A stretch of 20,985 nucleotides of DNA from Polysphondylium violaceum (GCA_000277445.1 AJWJ01000425.1:1-20985), one strand, 5' to 3'; shown: positions 1 through 8,814, numbered from the stretch's first letter. Notes: generated by a model from the sequence alone, not told the origin. Numbers and translations are program-made.

Positions 1-43
1 TATGGATGAACCCACCCATTCTACACCTTATAGATCATCCATA
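1..43. repeat. Short inverted repeat at window edge
   Basis: TATGGATGA at 1-9 is perfectly complementary to TCATCCATA at 35-43, so a 9-bp stem could form with a 25-nt loop. The loop holds a CCCACCC element (11-17). The left arm starts at base 1, so the repeat may be longer than seen. A chance match is quite possible in DNA of this composition. Confidence 0.3.
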
Positions 44-290
44 TTTTATAAAATATTACAAAATTCACTATCATTTGGGAAATAATTCAATATCTTTTAT
101 CCAGGATATACTTAAATTAAGGTTAACCATAAAAAATTAAATTAAAAAAATAAAATTCAGTTGTGGTGGGCACCCTTCTTACCCGATTACTTTTATCTTT
201 ATTTTATATAGTCTCAACGTGATTAATATCATTGTTGGTTAAGTTTTAATAGGAAAGAGTAATTATATTTTCGACAAAACTAACGATCTA

Positions 291-298
291 TATAAATA
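291..298 (+). promoter_or_regulatory. TATA box (TATAAATA)
   Basis: The sequence TATAAATA lies 79 bases before the ATG at 377 and matches the usual dictyostelid TATA form. It is the main reason for suspecting that the short ORF downstream is transcribed. TATA-like strings are common by chance in this DNA. Confidence 0.35.
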
Positions 299-376
299 AA
301 GCCTCATCGTGTTTTATATCTCAATTATTCATTCGCAGATCAATTAAATTATTAAGAACATCCTATTATTTATTAA

Positions 377-460
377 ATGATTTTTATTAGACTTTTTCTA
401 CGCACCTTTTCTACTGTTGTTAAACAATATTATTTTCTCAAAATACTTGACCAGAAATAG
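377..460 (+). CDS. Doubtful 27-residue ORF with presequence-like N-terminus
   Basis: This short ORF begins MIFIRLFLRTFSTVVKQ and ends after 27 residues. It is basic, hydrophobic and free of acidic residues until its last few positions, and the RTFSTVV stretch resembles the end of the mitochondrial presequences in the TPR genes of this window (RYYSTN, YRYFSTA). A TATA box lies 79 bases upstream. I could not find a convincing second exon. It may be a remnant first exon of a lost TPR paralogue, a short transcript, or chance. Confidence 0.2.
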   Translation: MIFIRLFLRTFSTVVKQYYFLKILDQK

Positions 461-821
461 AATTATAATCAGAACTTCCACAGGTTGGTAGTATTTTATT
501 AATAAACTCAAAAAAATATTATATTGACCACCCCCAACTTATTATATAATACAATAGGGACTCTTCAGAATTCTAAGGGAATAAAAACATTCCTCATAAA
601 CTATTAATAGAAATTTTATTACCTATTTGAACAATTTTTGTATATAAAAATATCAATTTCGATGGAAAGTTTACAAAAATTAAAATTTATAAAAATTGTG
701 ATTGTGGCATGATTTTTGGGAAATTTAGATTTCAGACCATTTTGTGCTTTTCGAATGTATTTTCGCTTTTTAAAAAGAGGATCTATTCGGATATCGATTT
801 TTTCTAGTTAAAATGAAAAAG

Positions 822-829
822 TATAAATA
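822..829 (+). promoter_or_regulatory. TATA box of the small gene at 885-1171
   Basis: TATAAATA lies 55 bases before the ATG at 885 and is followed by an A-rich leader, the usual arrangement of a dictyostelid core promoter. Position and spacing fit the gene directly downstream. Confidence 0.55.
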
Positions 830-884
830 AACAAAAAAAACTTTCCATTAATATTAAAAATAAATTCCAAACAATCAATTCAAA

Positions 885-1171
885 ATGTCCATTTTCTCTA
901 CTTTAAGCTCAATTTCGAACCCAACTAAATCTATTAGAAACAAAGTTTCATTAACTTCCGCCAATTCAAAAGTTGGTTCAATAGGTGCCAATTCTTCACA
1001 AACCTATATCATCACAGCTCTTGGAGGACCAACTTATTATGTATGTATATTTTAATTGTTTTTTTTGAATCTTGATATTAACCAAAGATTTTATAAAAAT
1101 AGTATGATGATGGGAAAAATGACATCTTTTTTGGTACCCTTCAACAATTTTTAGATACTTTGAATAAATAA
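885..1171 (+). CDS. Small hssA/B-like protein (two exons, 74 aa)
   Basis: Exons are 885-1040 and 1103-1171, with a phase-0 intron of 62 nt (donor GTATGT, acceptor ATAG). Splicing replaces a stop just inside the intron with a 22-codon second exon, giving 74 residues. The N-terminus, MSIFSTLSSISNPTKS, resembles the start of hssA/B (2C/7E) family proteins of Dictyostelium, small developmentally expressed proteins of unknown function. The second exon encodes YDDGKNDIFFGTLQQF and ends LDTLNK. It lacks the Gly/Cys-rich body of classical hssA proteins, so it may be a relative rather than a true member. TATA box at 822-829; no signal peptide or membrane segment seen. A sibling with the same S.ISNP/SKIGNP signature lies at 5649-5909. 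The gene model is well supported by splice signals and phase; the family link is moderate. Confidence 0.65.
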
Positions 1172-1203
1172 AATGAAGCGATTAAATTAATGTTTTACAA
1201 TTT

Positions 1204-1384
1204 TTAAAAGATATGGTTTAAAAGAATTAGTCTTATAAAACTATTTTCAATTTTACCACCTTGTTTCTTCCAAGTAAATGTTTTATGAGCTTCAAATGTA
1301 TTTCTCCTAATTATTGTAAAATTTCTATAGACTTCAGTATTTATCTTGTTAGATCAAGCTAAATGAATCGACCAATTAACAGTT
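1204..1384 (-). pseudogene. Broken coding relic, possibly LINE-type endonuclease fragment
   Basis: The reverse strand between the small gene and TPR gene A reads as protein-like sequence over about 60 residues, broken at least once and with no start of its own. A central stretch reads EAHKTFTWKKQGGKI, followed by NSFIRLILL. This order (Trp in a TFTW context, then a hydrophobic I..ILL strand) recalls the end of the endonuclease domain of non-LTR retrotransposons, where it reads TW...SRIDYIL. The fragment is too short for firm assignment. It may instead be a decayed piece of an unrelated gene or a chance open stretch. Confidence 0.25.
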
Positions 1385-1388
1385 TATT

Positions 1389-3347
1389 TTATTTCATCTT
1401 TAATACTTCTTTAAAAACGTCAATTAAAAATGATTGTTGAGGATCACCGACTATTGGATTATTAAAAGATAAAATATCATGTAATTGTGGCTCTAAAATA
1501 CTTGAACCTCTTTCTTGATTATAAATATCATTGGTGCTGTTGTCGACGTAATTGTTTAATTCAAAATCATGTACATTATTCATATGTTTCCTTTTTTCTT
1601 GATCTTCAATTTGTTTTTGTTCATCACCATCATATTTTGAAATGAGGAGAATATCAAGTGATGCTTTAATTAGCCATGTTAGTAACGAATATCTATTTTC
1701 AATGATTTCTATCAATTGTGTTAAGGTTTTCTCTAAATGTTGCTTCTCTTTATCCTTTTCATTCAATTCTTCTTGTTGGATTATAGATTGACGAATTTTT
1801 TCATAAGCAGTACCAAGAATAGATGCTTGCTCAATCAATTGATTTAAACTGACTGGAAATTTAGATAAAACTTTACCAGTGTCTACAGAGTCTATAAACG
1901 GTTGAATTGCTAGACCAAGATCACCTAGATTCTCCAGCTCTAGGTAAAAACATTTAATGTTTTTGTCAATGTTTTCTTTTCTATTGATTGCTTCTTTTAC
2001 GCTGTAGGGATTCTTGTTGAACGAATCAAACAGTAATGCCGAAAACAAGAGTTTGGCTTCTTTGAAATTGCCTAACTTAAACAATGCCTCGGCTTTAATA
2101 GAATAGGAGGACAATGTTAAATAGGATGGTAAATCTTGACTTAGTTTCAATGCTCTGTTGATGTGATTGAGTGAAGATTGATATTGTTTCGTGTCGATAG
2201 CACTCTTGGCCATAAACACCAATGATGTCACATCGTATGGGTCAAGTTGGGATGCAAGTTCAAATTGATGATAGGCATTTTTGTGATCTTGAATAGCATT
2301 GTAATAGTTTGCAAGATTAATATGTGCTTCATATTGACAACGTAGTCTAGGATGGCATACGAGTTCCTCTAATCTCATAAAAGCATTTCCATTGCCATCA
2401 TTGGTAGCATGCAATCTAATTCTACCCTTAAACAACTCTTTATCAGGTACTGTTTCACCTCTTTCCTCTTTAATATTATTATTATTCATTGATTCCAAAT
2501 CAATAGCCTGTAGAAAGCATTCTTTTGCTCTCTTAAAGTTTGATTGCATACTAAATATAATACCCAATGCTAGAATACCAAATGAATTATGAATTGTTGT
2601 TAATTTCTTTGCAATATCTAAAGCTATTGTTAAATTATCTAAATTTGCTAAAAAGTATTGATAATAATAAAGGGCCTAATATAAATGCATATTAATATCA
2701 TATATATATGATATATATCTATAGAAATAATTACTTACATTATTAGGATACAACTTTAATAATTCTCTTAAATACTCTCTTTGTTTTTCAGTATTATTAT
2801 TGTAATTATAATAATTATAAAGTGAATATAATACATTGGCACGATAACTTTCAGGAGAATACTCTAATGCATTTAAATAGTCATCGAGTACTTCATGATT
2901 TCTATTTGTTGTTAAAACCAAAGTATTTATATCACCTCTTAATAAATAGGCATCTGGTAAAAAATTACATATTTGAACAGCTCTATCCAAGTATTCTAAA
3001 GCCAAATCAATATGATTTAATTTTAAATTCTCCTGAGCAGATTGAATTAAATCATAATATTTCTTTTTGTCTTTATTAAAATTGAAATATCCATCCTTAT
3101 TACTATTATTGTTTTTAGATGATGATACTTTGCTACCACGAGTATTTGTAGAATAATATCTTTTGATTATATCATTATTTAAATTATTATTAATATTATT
3201 ATTATAAACAAGTGATACTTTATTCTGTGGATGCTGTTGTTGATTATGATTATTATTAATGCTTATAAAGGGTCTATTTCCTCCTGTAAAAGGTGATCCA
3301 AGAGAGATAGATTTATGTGACTTTAGTAGTCTGTTGATCGACTTCAT
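1389..3347 (-). CDS. TPR gene A: mitochondria-targeted TPR protein (631 aa)
   Basis: Exons are 3347-2739 and 2675-1389, with a 63-nt phase-0 intron (GTAAGT...TTAG). The ATG at 3347 is the first in frame; the upstream in-frame codons are non-ATG. Residues 1-68 are basic and free of acidic residues at the start (MKSINRLLKSHKS) and end at KRYYSTN, typical of a mitochondrial presequence and its cleavage region. TPR-like helix pairs follow at about 97-175, 231-264, 317-350, 351-384 and 390-425, with motifs such as ALEYLDRAVQI and AYHQFELASQLDP. The rest is helical, without a named domain. Closest relative here is gene B: both carry the YLLRGDIN motif and a charged insert after the fourth helix pair. 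The stop at 1389-1391 is followed by AATAAA-like sequence. Only 77 bases separate the ATG from the stop of B. The likely role is a protein-binding scaffold in the mitochondrial matrix; partner unknown. Confidence 0.85.
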
Positions 3348-3424
3348 ATTAATACAAATCTTGATCAATAATGAAAAAAAAAAATCTGAAAATTTTTTGT
3401 CGTTAACGATGCGCTGCGTGTTTA

Positions 3425-5289
3425 TTAATGTTGGTGTTGTTGGATAAAGTCAGAGAATACTTTAATTAAGTTTTTGTGGATTTCTTGTCTTTCAAATGGT
3501 TGATTGGATTCTACGTATTTGTCGTCTTTGAGGATATTGTCGATGATATCTTTGGTGAGTTGGTTGTTTTTGTCGCGGAGTTGGTAGTCGAGATAGCATG
3601 AGTCGAGGATCAATGAGTTGATGTTGTAAAAGAAGAGGTATCTGGTGTTTATATCTTGTTGGTCCTTTTCGTCGACCAATACTCGACCTTGTTGGATGAG
3701 GTCTCGGTATTTACCGAAAAACAAACAATACTTTTCCGAGATTGCAGCAAGTTGCTTGATGTCGGTGATTGGGTGGTGTTGGTCCGAGAGATAGAGGCTG
3801 TTGAGCTTGTCATACTCCTTTTTGAGATCAATGGTACCGGCAGGGCCTTGGTATTGAGTTGGTGTGAGATTGACTTTATTGCTCTTGCTTAGGTGGGCGA
3901 GTGAGATGATTACCTTTTCTAGTGAGGGTCCACGTTTGACAATTTCATAGACGTGGTAGGGGTACATAGTGAACGAGTGTTCCAAGTAGTGGTCATAGTC
4001 AGACACGGATTCTACGTATTTCCCGAGATGATAGAGTATCTCGCCACGCAACTCTATGTCGTGGAGAGTGGCGGTGCCAGAGGAGTAGTATTCTTCAAAT
4101 TCAAGAGCGCTATTGATGCTCTCGAGGGCCGCTTGATAGTCGTTCATCTTTAACAACGCTTTGGCCATCTTGGAGTACACATATCCCATCTTGGAGAGAG
4201 CAAGTGCATTTCTGTAAAACTCTAAACCCTTTTCATACTCTTTTTTGTTGTTTGTGTGTATGTCACCCAATATACTGTTGGCCATAAACAGCACTTGGTT
4301 CTCAACCTCTACGGTTTTCTGTGAAATTCTTTGATATCCTCCTTTTTTACTGATTACATATTTATTATTATACAATGGATTGCTGGTTTGAATCTCTACG
4401 GGTTGTTTCATTTTAGTGATTTGTCTCAACAACGATTCAGAGTGATCGATATAGTTTTGATATCTGGATACAATGCCAAGTGCTAGAAATCCATAATCAC
4501 TCTTTGTTTGGTATAATCCTTTGGCAATCTCTGCTGCCTCTGGTATCTTTTTAGCATAACATAGTAAATTAAAATATTCATATTTATATAAATCCTATGT
4601 AGTGGTAGTCAAGTAGTATTAGTATGGGATAGACTATACGATAGATAAGGAGCTAGACTTACAATAGTAGGGTTCTTTTCAATCAATTTCATTGAATAAT
4701 GTTTGGCTTTCTCTATATTTCTTTTCAATAGATAGTAGTCTACAATAGAAGACATGATTGCATTTTGTTGTTCTTGTGCGGTTGCTATTGATTCATCAAT
4801 GACGTTGTTTGTAGATGATACCAATTCTAATGCTTTCAAATAATCATTGATTGGATCGACAGTGTGATTTGACTGAATTTCAAAATTAATATCACCTCTT
4901 AAAAGATACGCTTGCACTTTGTTATCACATAATAAAATAGCTTTATCCAAATAACCCAATGCAGCATCTATAGAGTTTACTTTAAATTTCTCTAGTGCAG
5001 ATGATATATAGTGTTGATACTTTTTATCGATTTCATTTTTTGGTGATGATTCTTCATGTACGTTTTGGTGGTGTAGCTGTTGTTGTTGTTGTTGAATTTC
5101 TTTGAATAGAGGTGAGGTTGTTGATATAGATCTACATGTAAAACTATTATCTATTGATGATGGTGATGATGGTGTCTGAAAGAGAATATTTTGATTACTA
5201 TTACTACTAATACTATATTTAGAAAGTGTACGACATTGTCTCAGATGATTAAAGTATTTTAGAGACTTTTGAAATTTTAAAACATTCAT
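3425..5289 (-). CDS. TPR gene B: mitochondria-targeted TPR protein (598 aa)
   Basis: Exons are 5289-4663 and 4594-3425, with a 68-nt phase-0 intron (GTAAGT...ATAG). The ATG at 5289 is the first; 12 upstream in-frame codons lack one. The N-terminus (MNVLKFQKSLKYF) is basic and runs to CRSISTTSP at 52-60, a presequence-like region. A poly-Gln tract follows at 66-71. TPR-like repeats lie at about 91-155 (AALGYLDKAILLC, YLLRGDIN), 181-209 before the intron, and in the second exon around EYEKGLEFYRNALAL, YQAALESINSALEF and YVESVSDYDHYLEH. The C-terminal ~220 residues are helical and shared with the other family members. The second exon is noticeably richer in G and C than its neighbours. The stop codon overlaps an AATAAA poly(A) signal (TAATAAA), fitting the very tight spacing to gene A. 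Function inferred only from TPRs and targeting. Confidence 0.85.
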
Positions 5290-5542
5290 TGTGTGATGTC
5301 GCGAAATGAAATGATTGAAAAACAAATAAATTAATTTGAAAAAAAAATCTGCAAAAGGATAAGGACAAATTATTTTTCATTTTTTGTGTAAAAGAAAAGA
5401 AAAAGATTTTTGGATAAAATATCAATAAATTAATTTATTAATGTAGAGAATTGGTTGGTGATTGATTCATAGTTTGGATAATGATGGGGAGTTTGTGGAC
5501 GGAAGTAATGATATAAGGTATTGGTGATACATGGTAATGGTA

Positions 5543-5551
5543 GGGGGGGGG
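5543..5551 (+). repeat. Run of nine G
   Basis: Nine consecutive G stand alone in an AT-rich spacer. Such homopolymers are prone to length errors, so the exact count may be unreliable. Confidence 0.6.
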
Positions 5552-5611
5552 AAGCTGTGTCAACAAATAATATAGTGGAATCATCTATTTAACTACGAAA
5601 TCAATAGTTCT

Positions 5612-5631
5612 GTGTATCAAACTAGATACAC
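5612..5631 (-). other. Hairpin in the 3' untranslated region of the small gene
   Basis: GTGTATC (5612-5618) pairs perfectly with GATACAC (5625-5631) around a six-base loop, and CCCATGTGGG directly beside it is nearly palindromic. On the reverse strand the hairpin begins 17 bases after the stop at 5649, so it would sit in the 3' UTR of the small gene. A role in transcript end formation or stability is possible but unproven. Confidence 0.4.
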
Positions 5632-5648
5632 CCATGTGGGTTAGTTAT

Positions 5649-5909
5649 TTACAAATGGAGATCAAGGCAGAGATCGATTTGGACAAGACCTAATACATCA
5701 ATGTGGGCATCAACATCGGCATCCAAAAGAGTTACATTGTTCTTTCCTTGGGTGAAACTAGAGGTAGAGGATGAGGCAAATGATTTGTTTTGGACGGTTT
5801 GTGGGTTACCGATTTTAGAGAGAGCAGCTGTAAATTTTATAAAAAGAATAGAATTAGTATTTTTTTAGAATGGTAAATTTATTAATTAATATATACCAAA
5901 GAGAGACAT
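5649..5909 (-). CDS. Small hssA/B-like protein (two exons, 63 aa)
   Basis: Exons are 5909-5897 (only 13 nt) and 5827-5649, with a 69-nt phase-1 intron (GTATAT...ACAG). The protein starts MSLFAALSKIGNPQTVQNKS, continues with a Ser/Thr-rich stretch, then LDADVDAHIDVLGLVQ, a run of alternating Asp and hydrophobic residues, and ends LDLHL. The short first exon, the S.IGNP signature and the size match the hssA/B-type small proteins of social amoebae and the gene at 885-1171. Function is unknown; the family is known for developmental, often prestalk, expression in Dictyostelium. A TATA box lies 70 bases upstream (5979-5985) and the 653-base upstream region has CACCC/GGGGTG boxes and a long inverted repeat. 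The tiny first exon makes this gene easy to miss. The model is strong; the family assignment is moderate. Confidence 0.7.
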
Positions 5910-5978
5910 TGTTAGTTATTGGTATAGAGAGAAAAGATGATTGAATTTAATGATTTAAAAGTATGGATTTTTAATTCC

Positions 5979-5985
5979 TTTTATA
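5979..5985 (-). promoter_or_regulatory. TATA box of the small gene at 5649-5909
   Basis: TATAAAA on the reverse strand lies 70 bases before the ATG at 5909, a usual distance for dictyostelid genes. Confidence 0.5.
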
Positions 5986-6104
5986 GTGAAATGTTTTTAT
6001 TAATGTCCAGCAAAAAAGGAAAAATTCTACTGGCTTTTAATTAAAAATACATTGAAATGGTATTTTGGTTATAACATTCCAAGAACAAAAGTACTAGAAT
6101 ATCT

Positions 6105-6147
6105 AATCGAATATAAAATCTATGTCCTAAATCATGCTAATGGGGTG
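6105..6147 (+). repeat. Left arm of a 43-nt inverted repeat
   Basis: This stretch matches the reverse complement of 6361-6403 at 37 of 43 positions without gaps. The best conserved cores are AAAATCTATGTCCT and TAATGGGGTG. The arms are 213 bases apart. The GGGGTG core resembles a GBF-type G box. See the right arm. Confidence 0.75.
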
Positions 6148-6298
6148 TCAATATAAAAAGTGTGGGAAATGTGGTTTTATCTTCACACTAAAAAAAATAC
6201 AGACTTTACATCTTTTTTTCAAAACAGTGGGTATATTCTTACACAATCACCCCCTCAAAATCAAAAAATCATATAAAAACATAGATAGAAGATTTTAA

Positions 6299-6311
6299 AA
6301 TCAACAGATTA
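6299..6311 (+). repeat. Left arm of a 13-nt inverted repeat
   Basis: AATCAACAGATTA is the exact reverse complement of TAATCTGTTGATT at 6424-6436. The arms interleave with the 43-nt inverted repeat rather than nesting inside it, so the two repeats cannot form one simple hairpin together. Confidence 0.5.
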
Positions 6312-6360
6312 CAATTGTTTATATTATTATAATAATATTTAATTCCATATTTTGACGATC

Positions 6361-6403
6361 CACCCCATTAATATTATTAAGGACATAGATTTTTTAATCG
6401 ATT
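6361..6403 (-). repeat. Right arm of a 43-nt inverted repeat
   Basis: Reverse-complement partner of 6105-6147, with six mismatches scattered over 43 bases. The length is well beyond what chance would give even in AT-rich DNA. It could be two opposed copies of a promoter module, the ends of a small non-autonomous element, or a fold-back transcript. Confidence 0.75.
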
Positions 6404-6423
6404 GCTTTTATCTCTCCCAATAC

Positions 6424-6436
6424 TAATCTGTTGATT
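6424..6436 (-). repeat. Right arm of a 13-nt inverted repeat
   Basis: TAATCTGTTGATT is the exact reverse complement of 6299-6311. It lies just outside the right arm of the longer repeat. Confidence 0.5.
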
Positions 6437-6562
6437 GTAACAAATTTAAAAGTAAAATTAATTTTTTTATCCATAACAATTGATTAGATACAAAATGGGA
6501 AAGATATGAGAAAAAATATATTATTTAGATATATAGGTATATAGATTGAAAATACAATAAAT

Positions 6563-8108
6563 CTATTGATCAAATTTTGTCATTTTATTTGTAATTAAAT
6601 AATAAGAGTTGAAAAATAGAGTATGATCTTGGAATTGAGTTTTAAATTCTGAATTCACATTTGATTGGGATACTTTAATGGTATCTTGACAGGCATCTCT
6701 AAGAGACACTGTTAGATCAATGAGGGAATCAATAAATGGTTGGGGTGGTTGTGTATTTTTTCTTTTCTCTACCAAATAATCATGCAATCTGACTGATTTC
6801 TCTAATAGTTGGTCAATGTCTTTAGGTGGACTATTGATAATGGCTGATAGAGGAGTGCTAGTGGTGGTTGAGTCTGTGGTGTCAAATGAGATTGGTGTCG
6901 TTTGATTGAGAATCAGAATACAACAGGTTATCATTTTGGGATAGATAACCAATCGTTTGATGAGACTAGTGGGATCATCTTGATCGACAAGTGATTTGAA
7001 ATTCATAAATTCTTGGAGGGATTCTTGGTATCGTTGGAGTGCAAGGAGGGCAACTGCCTTGTTGACAATGGCCTTCACATTGGATGGATCCATCATTATG
7101 CTTTGGTCAATGTATTTCAATGCTTGCAAAGGCTGATTTTGTTCGAGATAAATATCGGTAATGATCAAGAGCTCATCGAGATTAGCTTCAATCTCTAATG
7201 CCTTTTCATAGTTTCTAATGCTACTCTCTAAATCACCTTTGTATCTATATAAACTGCCCAACTTTGAGAAACAAAATTGATATGGTGAGTTATTTGGTAA
7301 TCCATGCTTATCGATGATTGTATCAATGTCATCTTCCTCTTGTTTGATATCATTGCCGTAATCTTGGACAGCTCTATTAAAGTAATCGATGGATTGGTCA
7401 ATGTTTTCATTGTGAATTGCAATCGTACCCAATCCCATTAATGCTTCACTGTCATTTGCTTGTTTTTCCAATACTTTGTTAAATAGTTCTTTAGCTTTCT
7501 CTACATTTGATCTCTCCAATTCATAGAACCCTAGCCACGAATATGCTGCTAAATACTATGTCTTATATTAGAAACAATTCCTCTTATTGCATAATAAACC
7601 AACTATACATTACATTTGGATCTATTGAAAGAATATGCTGGTATACACTCTTTGCACTGTCCCAATCATTTATAGAAATAAATATTTTAGCAGTTGCAAG
7701 CAATGCTTTGGTAGATTTAGGATCGCATTCTACTGCTTTTTGGTAATTGATCATACTGTTATAAATATCACCAATCTTTGCATAGAGATTACCTCTTGCT
7801 CTGTATGCCAATGAACTGCCATTACCACCACTGCTGTTTTCAATAACATTGTTTAATAATTTCAATGACTCATCTTCACCATCTGTGTTTAATGAATTTA
7901 TAATCAACTGATTTAGTGATGCAGTATCACTATTTCTATTATTACTATTTGAAAAATAACGATAACATTGTTTATCTATGCTCGTAAGATTATTCTCTCT
8001 AAATAAATATTGACGACGATATGGTTGTTTTGATTGAGCACTATATAAAAAAGAAGGAGAGGATGTTTGCTTATTTAATGATCTCGTTATTCTTGTGAGT
8101 ATGTTCAT
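6563..8108 (-). CDS. TPR gene C: mitochondria-targeted TPR protein (495 aa)
   Basis: Exons are 8108-7614 and 7555-6563, with a 58-nt phase-0 intron (GTAATG...ATAG). The acceptor chosen restores YLAAYSWLGFYELE, which aligns with YYSAYAWLGEIELS at the same place in gene E. The ATG at 8108 is the first in frame. The N-terminus (MNILTRITRSLNKQ) is strongly basic and ends at YRYFSNSN (49-56), typical of mitochondrial import. TPRs lie at about 99-131 and 133-165, and after the intron at 166-199, 200-233, ~265-300 and ~301-365; motifs include ARGNLYAKIGDIYNSMINYQ and YRYKGDLESSIRNYEKALEI. The C-terminal ~130 residues match the shared family region (LLEKSVRLHDYL, CQDTIKVSQ). A perfect TCTGAATTCAGA palindrome lies just upstream of the ATG (8113-8124). 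Closest relative is E. Molecular role unknown. Confidence 0.87.
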
Positions 8109-8814
8109 TTTATCTGAATTCAGAGATTTGCGAAAAAAAAATGTTTTGCCTTTCGTTTTTTTTTTAAAATCCAACAATGAAACATTTTCGCAGATTTATC
8201 ATCAAAAAAGGAGTTGACTTTAGGTTTTAATTGGATTTTCTTTGTTGTCATTTTGTAAATTATGTTTTTTGAAGTTATTAATTTATTTTTTTCAGCAAGA
8301 ATCTATAGCACGATCAAACTTAATGGGTATGTGAAGAAGGATTTTAATCCTCTTTAATTTATTGATTTAGTAGTATTGATACAAGATGTAAATATTTTAA
8401 CAATTAAAGACCAAAAGTATTTTTTTTTGAACTCATTGTCAATGGAATACGAATAACAATTGGTCCTCTTTTGGTACTGTTTTCAGCTTTAATTTTGGCT
8501 ATTAAATTTTTTTTGAAAATTAATATCACTTCTTTTTTCCTCTGAATAATTAAGATCATACTTAAGTCTGGTGTGCTTCCTTTATAATTCATTTTTATAT
8601 ATAGAGATAGTGATGGATAATGAAAATGAATTTATTGGCAATGTTTTGTAATCAGGCATTTTTGAAAAATCAAGATAAAATAGAAAAAAAATTATAAAAA
8701 TTACATAGGATGATTAGTTTTTATTTAGATATTTTGTGGTTCGGAATCATAAAAAACAAAACTAAAAAATTGGGTTTTATTTGAATTTTTTTATTTTTCA
8801 AAAACGATCAAAAC
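8109..8814. other. Divergent spacer between TPR genes C and D
   Basis: Shared upstream region of C (reverse) and D (forward). It has a TCTGAATTCAGA palindrome (8113-8124), a TTTTCGCAGAT element (8185-8195), a 31-codon ORF (8262-8357, MFFEVINLFFSARIYSTIK...) with a splice-acceptor-like TTTTTTTCAG inside, and the doubtful small ORF at 8404-8592. I see no firm gene in it. Confidence 0.45.
8404..8592 (-). CDS. Doubtful small ORF, hypothetical protein (62 aa, or 41 aa if spliced)
   Basis: The reverse strand encodes 62 residues from an ATG at 8592 (MNYKGSTPDLSMILIIQRKK...). A 63-base stretch inside it starts with GTATGA and ends with AATAG, looks like a typical local intron, and keeps the frame, so a 41-residue product is possible (…STPDLTKIKAENSTKRG…, ending SSKKNTFGL). 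The product is basic and matches nothing I recognise. It sits in the divergent spacer between TPR genes C and D, preceded by a TATATATA string. It may be a real small gene or a chance ORF in the spacer. Confidence 0.3.
   Translation of the reverse strand: MNYKGSTPDLSMILIIQRKKEVILIFKKNLIAKIKAENSTKRGPIVIRIPLTMSSKKNTFGL

Larger units (their letters stand above)
1..884. other. AT-rich intergenic region upstream of the first small gene
   Basis: I see no convincing long gene here. The stretch has two TATAAATA boxes (291-298 and 822-829), three C/G-rich elements of the CACCC type (9-18, 161-175 and 528-535) standing out from the AT-rich background, and one short ORF (377-460). C/G-rich boxes like these resemble the G-box sites bound by the developmental factor GBF in Dictyostelium. 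That reading is inference. Confidence 0.5.
5290..5648. other. Intergenic region between TPR gene B and the second small gene
   Basis: No gene seen. The stretch contains an ATCTGCAAAA element (5348-5357) upstream of gene B, an A/T-rich block, a run of nine G (5543-5551), and a hairpin (5612-5631) close behind the stop of the small gene at 5649. Confidence 0.5.
5910..6562. other. Intergenic region with inverted repeats, between small gene and TPR gene C
   Basis: No coding sequence is evident on either strand. The region is the upstream flank of the small gene at 5909 and the downstream flank of TPR gene C. It holds a 43-nt inverted repeat (6105-6147 / 6361-6403), a second 13-nt inverted repeat (6299-6311 / 6424-6436), and G/C-rich boxes: GGGGTGT at 6142-6148, GTGTGGG near 6160, CACCCCC at 6248-6254 and CCACCCC at 6360-6366. 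Confidence 0.55.

Noticed and set aside
662-848. 11-nt inverted repeat ATGGAAAGTTT (662-672) / AAACTTTCCAT (838-848)
   Set aside because: Short, AT-rich and widely spaced; chance is the best explanation without other support.
3348-3368. Upstream in-frame extension of TPR gene A, and similar extensions of B, C and E
   Set aside because: The upstream codons begin with TTG or GTG, not ATG; the first ATG in each gene starts a better presequence.
8262-8357. 31-codon forward ORF with a splice-acceptor-like TTTTTTTCAG inside
   Set aside because: I looked for a first exon from the ATG near 8177, but every join I tried ran into an early stop, so no coherent gene results.
8731-8750. GGTTCGGAATC-like string resembling a tRNA T-loop
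   Set aside because: No acceptor, D or anticodon stems can be formed around it; no tRNA gene is present.
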